From Victivallales bacterium (lineage in GTDB: Bacteria; Verrucomicrobiota; Lentisphaeria; Oligosphaerales; Oligosphaeraceae): a stretch of 32,943 nucleotides of DNA. A program made the position numbers and the translations under genes. Positions 23,576 to 30,058 of the stretch are shown piece by piece. Position 1 is the stretch's first letter, and each line of letters opens with the position of its first letter. A model generated the notes under the pieces. The model did no database searches. It was given only the letters and a program-made list of their open reading frames with translations, and was not told where the DNA came from. The stretch is from contig JAFZIJ010000132.1 of assembly GCA_017554445.1 (NCBI GenBank), forward strand, positions 1 to 32,943. Reading direction: 5' to 3'.

Positions 23576-24745
23576 ATGAAAAAGAATCAGCTGTTGAAGA
23601 CGCTGTTGATATTGATTGTGTTAGGGGCGATCGCCTGCTATCTACATCGTGATGAACTGAAGAAATATTTCGGCAAGGAGGAAGTGACGGCGGAATATTT
23701 GTTGCCGGAAGGCGAGATTGATTTGTCGCATGTCAAAAAAGTGTCCTTCACGTCAAAGGACAAGACGGTCACGTTGGAAAACAATGGCGGCTGGAAGGTC
23801 GTAGAGCGTTATGGCTACCCAGTGAACATGGACAATTTGGACAAATTCATCACGTCGTTGTGCGACTGTAAGATCATCCGCGTGATGGATCTTTCCGATG
23901 AATTGAAATCCGAAATGAAACTGACTGATGATGCGGGAGCCGTCACGGTAAAGCTGATGGATGGTGACGGAAAGGATTTGCGCACATTGGTTTGCGGCAT
24001 TACGCACGACAAAGAGTCGGATGGTGGCAACATGCCGCAGGGCATGATGATGATGGGCGGCGGCAACATGCCGGACGGCCGTTTCATCCTGTTGTCGGAC
24101 GGCCGCGCCGTTTTGGTTCCCGACACGCTGTATTCCGTCGATTCTGCCGTCGCTACATGGCTTGACAAAGAATTCTTTAAAATCGGCGACATGAAATCCG
24201 TGGAGCTGTTGGACGGCGATCAGTCGTTGTGGAAAATGGCCCGTGGTTCGAAGACCGACGATTTGAAATTGGACGCTCCGATTCCGGACGGTAAAGAGCT
24301 GGATACGAGCAAGATCAGTAGCGTAAAGAGTGCGTTCAGCTGGATGCGTTTCAACGATGTCGCGGATCCTGCTGCGAAACCGGAAGACATCGGAATGAAC
24401 AAAGCGAAAACGTTAGTTGTGAAGGATTTCGATGGATTCACCTTCACGATGACTTTCGGCGCGGCCGTCGGCGACAAACGTTATCTGAAGCTTGAAAAAG
24501 TCGAATGGGACGGCGAGACCGTTCGCAAGCCAGCCGACGGCGAGAAGCCGGAAGACAAGGCGAAATTGGATGTGGAATTCGCCGCGAAAATCAAGGAGAA
24601 TCAGTCGAAGGCCGCGTCCATGAATGAGACATATAGCAAGTGGGTCTATGAGGTCGGAACGTATTCTTTGGGCAATGTCGATCACGTTGTTGGCGATTTT
24701 TTCAAGGATAAGCCGCAAGAGAAGCCCACAGAAGAGAAGAAATGA
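23576..24745 (+). CDS. DUF4340-family protein of the Gld ABC operon
   Basis: The protein has 389 residues from ATG 23576, with GGAGAAG upstream; an open frame extends further 5' but has no start signal. The N-terminal hydrophobic helix (LLKTLLILIVLGAIACYL) anchors the protein in the membrane or exports it. The rest is two related beta-rich segments with the DUF4340 pattern: VSFTSKDKTVTLENNGGWKV, TWLDKEFFKI and SVELLDGDQSLWKMARGS. A methionine/glycine-rich insertion at about residues 153-168 (MPQGMMMMGGGNM) is unusual. DUF4340 proteins regularly follow GldA-GldF-GldG sets and are thought to be accessory extracytoplasmic subunits. It is the last gene of the operon. Confidence 0.85.
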   Translation: MKKNQLLKTLLILIVLGAIACYLHRDELKKYFGKEEVTAEYLLPEGEIDLSHVKKVSFTSKDKTVTLENNGGWKVVERYGYPVNMDNLDKFITSLCDCKIIRVMDLSDELKSEMKLTDDAGAVTVKLMDGDGKDLRTLVCGITHDKESDGGNMPQGMMMMGGGNMPDGRFILLSDGRAVLVPDTLYSVDSAVATWLDKEFFKIGDMKSVELLDGDQSLWKMARGSKTDDLKLDAPIPDGKELDTSKISSVKSAFSWMRFNDVADPAAKPEDIGMNKAKTLVVKDFDGFTFTMTFGAAVGDKRYLKLEKVEWDGETVRKPADGEKPEDKAKLDVEFAAKIKENQSKAASMNETYSKWVYEVGTYSLGNVDHVVGDFFKDKPQEKPTEEKK

Positions 24746-24848
24746 CTTGACGAGACGGAAAAAACGTATAAGTTAGAGTATTTGTAGTTTTCTCATTTGT
24801 TTTTTGAGTCTCAACCTTCGTTTTCGAACGACAAGTAAAGGAAAGAAC

Positions 24849-26189
24849 ATGATGGACGTCTCACGTCGTAGTTTCATCAAAGGCGCGGTTGCGACGGCGG
24901 CAGTCGCGGGGCTTACACCTGAAGCCTATGCAGCGCGTTGGTTTGGCGGTACGCCGAAGCGTGTCCCGAAAGGCCAGGATATGAGGATTGTCTGTGTTGG
25001 CTGTGCTGGCAAAGGCGAATCGGATATACATGGCGCGGTTTCCGCCGGTGCGAAGGTTGTCGGCTTGTGCGATGTTGACCGCGTCCGTCTGGGCAACGCC
25101 ATCAATCGCTATCCGGGAGCCAAAATCTACAAAGACTACCGCAAGATGTTCGAAGATCTCGGCGATGAGTTCGATGGCGTGACGATTTCGACTCCTGACC
25201 ACATGCACTTCCCGATTGCCATGCTGGCCATGCAGATGGGCAAGCATATCTACGTGCAAAAGCCTTGCGCGCACACGATTGAAGAGGCCCGTCTGATGCA
25301 GATGGCCGCCGCTAAGTACGGTGTTTCCACGATCATGGGTAACCAAGGGCATGCGACGGATGCGACACGCCGCATCTACGCATGGATCCGCAACGGCTGC
25401 ATCGGTAACGTCCGCGAAGTCCATCTCTATTCGGACCGCCCGATTTGGGCGCAGAAGACTCCGTGGCCGGCGACGGCTCCTGTTCCGCCGACGTTGGATT
25501 GGAATCTGTGGCTCGGCACAGCTCCTTGGCGTCCGTACCCGAAAGGCGGCATGCATTTCAAGTGGCGTGGCTACTGGGACTTCGGCTGCGGCGCCATCGG
25601 CGACATGGGTTGCCATATCATGGACGGCGCGTTCTGGGCTCTTGATCTGCGCGACCCGCTGTGGGTCGAAGCGGAGTCAGACGCTCCGGACGCTGATACG
25701 ACGCCGACATGGTCCATCGTGACGTATTTCTTCCCCGCAAACAGCTGGCGTCCGCCAGTGAAGATGGTTTGGTACGACGGTAGACGCCCCGTCCCGCGTC
25801 CCGCGGATCTGGAGCCCGGCCGTAATCTGCCGCAAGGCAATGGACAAGTCTTCTACGGTTCCAACGGCAATCTGATGGCCGGCTGCTATGGCGAATCGCC
25901 GCGTATCTTCCCCGAGAAGCGCATGAAGAAGGTTGGTCGCCCGCGTTACATGCCGCCGTCGGCTCCTGATCAGAACCCCCACAAGGAATGGGTGGAATCC
26001 TGCAAAGAAGGCGGCACGCCGTGTGGTTCGAATCTCGTCGATTATGCAACGAAGCTGACGGAGACGGCGTTGCTGGGCAATCTGGCCATCCGCTGCCATC
26101 GCCGCATCTACTGGGACGCCAAGACGTTGACCTGCATCGGCGATCCGGAGGCGACGAAGTTCGTCCGTTGCGCCTACAGAGTCTATTAA
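24849..26189 (+). CDS. Second Tat-exported Gfo/Idh/MocA-family oxidoreductase
   Basis: The protein has 446 residues from ATG 24849, with AAAGGAAAG just upstream. The Tat signal is SRRSFIKG followed by AVATAAVAGLTPEAYAA. The nucleotide-binding segment VCVGCAGKGESD is a variant of GxGxxG. Other landmarks are GLCDVDRVRLG, the STPDHMHFPIAMLAM segment, the family EKP position (here QKPCAHTIEEA) and CGAIGDMGCHIMDGAFWAL at the active site. It is distantly related to the protein at 15604-16887, with a longer C-terminal part rich in Trp and Pro. The EKP to QKP change occurs in many exported members of the family. The lipoprotein gene starts 35 bp downstream, which suggests co-expression on extracellular glycan. 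Confidence 0.9.
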   Translation: MMDVSRRSFIKGAVATAAVAGLTPEAYAARWFGGTPKRVPKGQDMRIVCVGCAGKGESDIHGAVSAGAKVVGLCDVDRVRLGNAINRYPGAKIYKDYRKMFEDLGDEFDGVTISTPDHMHFPIAMLAMQMGKHIYVQKPCAHTIEEARLMQMAAAKYGVSTIMGNQGHATDATRRIYAWIRNGCIGNVREVHLYSDRPIWAQKTPWPATAPVPPTLDWNLWLGTAPWRPYPKGGMHFKWRGYWDFGCGAIGDMGCHIMDGAFWALDLRDPLWVEAESDAPDADTTPTWSIVTYFFPANSWRPPVKMVWYDGRRPVPRPADLEPGRNLPQGNGQVFYGSNGNLMAGCYGESPRIFPEKRMKKVGRPRYMPPSAPDQNPHKEWVESCKEGGTPCGSNLVDYATKLTETALLGNLAIRCHRRIYWDAKTLTCIGDPEATKFVRCAYRVY

Positions 26190-26224
26190 GCCATTGGAAC
26201 AGAATAACAAAGAGGTGACAAGCC

Positions 26225-26866
26225 ATGTATAAATATATGACATTGTTGTTGGGTGTGGCGTTTCTGGCGGGATGCTGCTGCACGGAAAGCACGTTGCCGA
26301 TCGGCAACAAATCGTCGTACAAGACCGCCATGGGCACGGAATATGTGTCTGCCGGTCTGATCGAAAAGACGTGGAAAACCGATCCGAAGGTTGACGGAAC
26401 GTGGCCGATGCCGAAACCCGTTGATACATCTATGTATAAAGATGCGACGGATGGCGTGAAAGGCGTCGTTACGGCCTCCACTGCGGGTAGCAACGCCAAG
26501 GAAGAGGTTGGCAACTTGTTCGACAACAACCAGAATACGAAATACTGCACGCCGAACGCGACACCGTGGATCCAGTATCAGTTCCCTGCTGGTGTGAAAC
26601 CGGCCATCGTCGCCTACGCGTTCCGCACGGCGAATGATGCCGCCGAACGTGACCCGAAGGAATGGGTTCTGCAGGGCTCGAACGACGGCAAGGCGTGGAC
26701 GGATATCGACGCGCAGAAGGGCGTCGAGTTCCTCAGCCGCTTCGAAGTGCAGCTGTTCAAGCTGAAAGTCGCCGTGTCCTACCAGTACTACCGTCTGGTT
26801 GTCAAAGCCAATCATGGTGGCGAGCATTTCCAGCTTTCGGAAATCGAACTGTTCGTGAACAAGTGA
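26225..26866 (+). CDS. Lipoprotein with F5/8-type (discoidin, CBM32-like) domain
   Basis: The protein has 213 residues, with AAAGAGGTG upstream. A lipobox LAGC puts the lipidated cysteine at residue 17. The mature protein has one galactose-binding-like domain: GVVTASTAGSNAKEEVGNLFDNNQNTKYC, WIQYQF, AYAFRTANDAAERDPKEWVLQGSNDGKAWTDID and YYRLVVKANHGGEHFQLSEIELF, the full discoidin pattern. It would bind sugar or another ligand at the cell surface and has no catalytic residues. It follows the oxidoreductase gene and ends at a terminator. Confidence 0.88.
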   Translation: MYKYMTLLLGVAFLAGCCCTESTLPIGNKSSYKTAMGTEYVSAGLIEKTWKTDPKVDGTWPMPKPVDTSMYKDATDGVKGVVTASTAGSNAKEEVGNLFDNNQNTKYCTPNATPWIQYQFPAGVKPAIVAYAFRTANDAAERDPKEWVLQGSNDGKAWTDIDAQKGVEFLSRFEVQLFKLKVAVSYQYYRLVVKANHGGEHFQLSEIELFVNK

Positions 26867-26895
26867 CGGTTTGTTGAAAGACAGTGATTGTCATG

Positions 26896-26929
26896 AAGCG
26901 CCGCAGACCGTCTGGCCTGCGGCGCTTTT
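26896..26929 (+). terminator. Intrinsic terminator after the lipoprotein gene
   Basis: The 11-bp perfect stem AAGCGCCGCAG / CTGCGGCGCTT (26896-26906 and 26917-26927) with a 10-base loop is followed by a short T-run (26926-26929). Confidence 0.82.
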
Positions 26930-26931
26930 GT

Positions 26932-26973
26932 AATTGATAATTAACAATTAATAATTTACAATTTACGATTTAT
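26932..26973 (+). repeat. Heptamer tandem array, AATTNAY type, 6 units
   Basis: AATTGAT, AATTAAC, AATTAAT, AATTTAC, AATTTAC, GATTTAT: six 7-bp units three bases after the terminator and before the pseudopilin leader. They are related to the AATTATG array at mutY. Confidence 0.75.
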
Positions 26974-27037
26974 AATAGCAGACGCAGGCGGGGTAGCCAG
27001 AACGTCGTTGTCTGGAATTGCGGGTAAAGGAAGCGCC

Positions 27038-27658
27038 ATGAAGAACAGAAAAACTTTCACGTTGGTTGAACTATTGGTGGTCATCGGCATTATCGCCGTT
27101 TTGGCGGCCATGCTCATGCCTGCCTTGGGCAAGGCGCGCGAGAAGGCGAAGCAGGCGGAATGTATCAATAACCAGAAGAATCTATCTCTGGCCGTCACGA
27201 TGTATTCCAACGACAACCGCAGCCATTTCCCGTATCTGACCGATGGCGCTCCAGGCAACGGCGTCTATGGCGGATGGATCCGCTATGAGAATTTCCCTTG
27301 CCCCGTAGAAGACATTTTCGATATCGAAGGCGGCACGCTTTTCTCCTACGTCGGAACCGTGAAAGTCTATCGCTGCCCGTCCGAACAGACGCGCAACAAC
27401 AATTCGTATGCGATTAACTCCATGTTGAACGCGTTACCCGTTGATTCACCGAAGGATGCGGCGAGCTGCCCGTTGTATCTGGAAGAAGGAACGCGCGGCA
27501 CGACGGACGACGGCTATTTTCTGGTTGACAACAACGTGCTCGCCAAACGCCACGGCAAAGGCTCCGTCATCACATTCTGCGACGGCCATGTGGAATGGGT
27601 GCGTTGGGGCGATGCGGAAACATGGGAGAAGTGCGACAATATGAAAGACAATGAGTAA
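27038..27658 (+). CDS. Prepilin-like protein with an H-X9-DG C-terminal motif (DUF1559 type)
   Basis: The protein has 206 residues from ATG 27038 (AAAGGAAG upstream); an upstream in-frame start at 27008 lacks such a site. The N-terminus KTFTLVELLVVIGIIAVLA is the type IV/II pseudopilin signal with Glu at +5, but Thr stands where Gly usually precedes the cleavage site. The mid part has YRCPSEQTRNNNSYAINS, and the C-terminus has HGKGSVITFCDG, a perfect H-X9-DG motif. These one-gene pseudopilins are greatly expanded in Lentisphaerae and Planctomycetes, with unknown function. It stands alone and its stop abuts a hairpin-plus-heptamer repeat. Confidence 0.9.
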   Translation: MKNRKTFTLVELLVVIGIIAVLAAMLMPALGKAREKAKQAECINNQKNLSLAVTMYSNDNRSHFPYLTDGAPGNGVYGGWIRYENFPCPVEDIFDIEGGTLFSYVGTVKVYRCPSEQTRNNNSYAINSMLNALPVDSPKDAASCPLYLEEGTRGTTDDGYFLVDNNVLAKRHGKGSVITFCDGHVEWVRWGDAETWEKCDNMKDNE

Positions 27659-27751
27659 GCTGCCAATGGCAGCGCTTATGGCTTATGGCTTATGGCTTAT
27701 GGCTTATGGCCAATGGCTCATGGCTTATGGCCGATGGCTCATGGCCGATGG
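27659..27751 (+). repeat. Hairpin plus heptamer array (CTTATGG type, 11 units)
   Basis: GCTGCC-AAT-GGCAGC (27659-27673) begins on the base after the TAA stop. It is followed by 11 heptamers from 27675: five CTTATGG, then CCAATGG, CTCATGG, CTTATGG, CCGATGG, CTCATGG and CCGATGG. The architecture is the same as at 7710-7753. Confidence 0.93.
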
Positions 27752-27859
27752 TTTGCTTTTGTCTTCAAGGGATTTTTGACGGCGATATTTGAACTTTTAG
27801 GGTGAAAAGCTTACATTAATAGTAGTAAATCGCATTCAACTGTAAAGAGATCTTCGATC

Positions 27860-28177
27860 ATGAGACTGTTCAACGATAACCAACGCCAAAAACATGCGAC
27901 GGCACTGCTGTGCGTGCTGCTGTTGGCTGTCTTGACGGTCTCCAGCGCGTTCATCCTTCTGGAACATGACCATGATTGTACAGGGGATGACTGTCCGATT
28001 TGCTTGGCCATCCATCAGGCGAAGAAGAACATGACCAGCCTGGGGCTGGGCGAAGGCAATCTGACAGCGACGGCCGTCATACAGGCTCCGCTGTCGCTTC
28101 CATGCAGTTTTCGTGCGGTCATTCCGGCCGCCGTTCCCGCAACACTTGTCTTGCTTAAGGTGCGGCAGAACAAATAA
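27860..28177 (+). CDS. Small membrane protein with a His/Cys metal-binding motif, first gene of the zinc operon
   Basis: The protein has 105 residues. One membrane helix (about 13-33) is followed by EHDHDCTGDDCPICLAIHQA, a cluster of His, Asp and three Cys (CxxxxCPxC) that looks suited to metal binding. A second hydrophobic stretch (80-99) precedes the end. I know similar short proteins with a DCPICL motif next to zinc ABC transporters, but none has a firm function. It may be a membrane-bound metal sensor or chaperone (inference). There is no strong Shine-Dalgarno (AAAGAG 11 bases upstream). The leader 27752-27859 shows no zinc-regulator box that I can recognise. Confidence 0.7.
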   Translation: MRLFNDNQRQKHATALLCVLLLAVLTVSSAFILLEHDHDCTGDDCPICLAIHQAKKNMTSLGLGEGNLTATAVIQAPLSLPCSFRAVIPAAVPATLVLLKVRQNK

Positions 28178-28197
28178 ATCATCTTCTGGTTGATGAC

Positions 28198-28238
28198 AAG
28201 GGCGTATTGTGCCCTTTGACAGGCGGCTTAGACCGCCT
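28198..28238 (+). other. Two small hairpins between the membrane protein and znuA
   Basis: AAGGGC/GCCCTT (28198-28216, 7-base loop) and AGGCGG/CCGCCT (28221-28238, 6-base loop) lie 20-60 bp downstream of the small gene stop and just before the znuA ribosome binding site (AGGAGAAA). They could tune expression or message stability between the genes. Confidence 0.45.
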
Positions 28239-28269
28239 TGAAATCATTATCTAAACCAGGAGAAATCAA

Positions 28270-29334
28270 ATGAAAGTCCGCATTTTTGCGTTTGCGGCAG
28301 TCATGGCCGTATTGTGCCTGACCGCCAATTCCGTTTTTGCCGCGCAGGCTCCCCGTCTTCGCATCATCACGACCACATTTCCGTTGTATGACTGGACACG
28401 CCAGATACTTGGAAAACAACTCCAAGATGTGGAACTGATTCAGTTGCAGGACAATGGTGTCGATTTGCATAACTTCCAACCGTCCGTCCGCGATATCGCC
28501 CGCATCGCCCAATGCGATTTGTTCGTATTTGTCGGCGGTGAATCGGACGAATGGGCCGAAACGGCTTTGCGTTCACAGCGTAATCCACGCCGCATCGCCG
28601 TGAATCTGCTGAAGGAACTCGGTGACGCCGCCCGTGAGGAGGAGCATCTGGAAGGGATGGAGGAACACGACCACGATCATCATCATGATGTGAAACATGA
28701 TCATGATCATGACAAGAAACACGACCACGATCACGATCATGATCATGACAAGAAACACGACCACGATCATGATGACGACAACGAGCATGAACTGGATGAA
28801 CATATTTGGCTGTCTCTTCGTTGTGCGTCTCGTCTCTGCCAGACGATTGCGGCCAAGCTTGCTCAGCTTGATCCTGCGCATGCGGCGGAATATCAAGCCA
28901 ATTGCAAGGCGTATGTCGCCAAATTGACCGCTTTAGACGGCCGCTATGCGGCCATGGTCAAGTCGGCTCCCCAGAAGAATCTTCTGTTCGGAGACCGTTT
29001 CCCGTTCCGCTATCTGGCCGACGATTACGGATTGCATTGCTTTGCAGCGTTTTCTGGCTGTTCGGCGGAGACGGAGGCGAGTTTCAAGACCATCGCCTTT
29101 TTGGCGGGCAAGGTCGATGAATTGAAACTGCCGGCCGTCGTGGTTTTGGAGAATCGTCATCACAAGATCGCGGAAACGGTTGTGAAGACCGCCAAATCGA
29201 AGGGCGTGAAAATCATCGCCGTCGATTCGCTGCAGTCATCCACGTCGCGTGATGCGGCCAAAGGCAAGACCTATCTGGGAGCCATGGAGAAGAATCTCAC
29301 GGCCTTCCGTACAGCTCTAGGCATTTCCGACTGA
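28270..29334 (+). CDS. znuA: Zinc ABC transporter substrate-binding protein with a long His-rich loop
   Basis: The protein has 354 residues, with a signal peptide of about 24 residues ending VFAA. Family segments are TTTFPLYDWTRQILG, the first metal ligand H67 in VDLHNFQP, FVGGESDEW, the ligand H178 in DEHIWLS, and FGDRFPFRYLADDYGL, where Asp replaces the third His seen in E. coli-type ZnuA. The last feature and the following AAFSGCSAETEASFKTIAFL match the Firmicutes AdcA-like branch. Residues about 133-173 are a His/Asp loop built from repeated DHDHD and KKHDHDHD units, expected to gather zinc. It delivers zinc to the ZnuB/ZnuC transporter. The neighbours and the branch similarity raise the possibility of transfer from Firmicutes (inference). 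Confidence 0.92.
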   Translation: MKVRIFAFAAVMAVLCLTANSVFAAQAPRLRIITTTFPLYDWTRQILGKQLQDVELIQLQDNGVDLHNFQPSVRDIARIAQCDLFVFVGGESDEWAETALRSQRNPRRIAVNLLKELGDAAREEEHLEGMEEHDHDHHHDVKHDHDHDKKHDHDHDHDHDKKHDHDHDDDNEHELDEHIWLSLRCASRLCQTIAAKLAQLDPAHAAEYQANCKAYVAKLTALDGRYAAMVKSAPQKNLLFGDRFPFRYLADDYGLHCFAAFSGCSAETEASFKTIAFLAGKVDELKLPAVVVLENRHHKIAETVVKTAKSKGVKIIAVDSLQSSTSRDAAKGKTYLGAMEKNLTAFRTALGISD

Positions 29335-29352
29335 ACTATTTGGAGACGCGCC

Positions 29353-30057
29353 ATGCCTTACCTTGAATGCAGCCATCTGGCTTTGGGCTATCCGGGGCGT
29401 CCGTTGACGGACGACCTTTCCTTCACCCTTGATGCGGGGCAGTGCCTTTGCATACTGGGGGTGAACGGTTCGGGCAAATCCACGTTGGTGCGGACGCTGT
29501 TGCATCTGCAACCGCCGCTTGGCGGGACAATCCGTTTGGGTAACGATTTGAGTCCAAAGGACATCGGTTATCTGCCGCAACAGACCGCCGTGCAACGTGA
29601 TTTTCCCGTGACCGTCCAGGAGGTCGTCCTTTCCGGTTTCATTGGACATCTTGGATGGCGTTGTTTTTACGGGCGAAAGGAAAAGGACATGGCGCGTCGC
29701 CAGATGTCACGGCTTGGGCTGGACGGTCTGGAGAAGCAGAGTTTTCGTGAATTGTCGGGCGGGCAACGACAGCGGGTTTTGTTGGCGCGCGCCCTTTGCG
29801 CCGCAAGGCGGCTTCTGCTGCTTGACGAGCCGACGGCGGGGCTGGATCCTGCCATGCAGGCTGAAATGTATCGATTGGTGCAGTCGCTTTGCCAAGACGA
29901 CGGCATGGGAATCATCATGGTTTCGCACGACCTCCATGAGGCGGTGGGGCATGCCACGCATATTCTGCTGATGGGGCCTAAACCGTTCTGGGGTACTCGT
30001 GAAGCCTATCTTAACATGTCGTCGGACAATCGTTTTTCTGGAACAAAGGAGGTTTGA
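29353..30057 (+). CDS. znuC: Zinc ABC transporter ATP-binding protein
   Basis: The protein has 234 residues. Walker A is GVNGSGKST, the Q-loop IGYLPQQ, the signature LSGGQRQRVLLARAL, Walker B LLLLDEPTAGLDP and the switch MVSHDLHEA. The conserved order VQEVVLSG and the short length are typical of the ABC-3 metal transporters (ZnuC/AdcC/MntA). It starts 18 bp after znuA and ends one base before the first ATG of the permease (TGAAATG), with AAAGGAGG inside its 3' end serving the next gene, so translation is tightly coupled. Confidence 0.92.
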   Translation: MPYLECSHLALGYPGRPLTDDLSFTLDAGQCLCILGVNGSGKSTLVRTLLHLQPPLGGTIRLGNDLSPKDIGYLPQQTAVQRDFPVTVQEVVLSGFIGHLGWRCFYGRKEKDMARRQMSRLGLDGLEKQSFRELSGGQRQRVLLARALCAARRLLLLDEPTAGLDPAMQAEMYRLVQSLCQDDGMGIIMVSHDLHEAVGHATHILLMGPKPFWGTREAYLNMSSDNRFSGTKEV

Positions 30058-30058
30058 A

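Noticed and set aside
24746..24848. Promoter with TTGACG (24748) and TATAAG
   Set aside because: The spacer is only about 14 bases, too short for a confident sigma-70 promoter.
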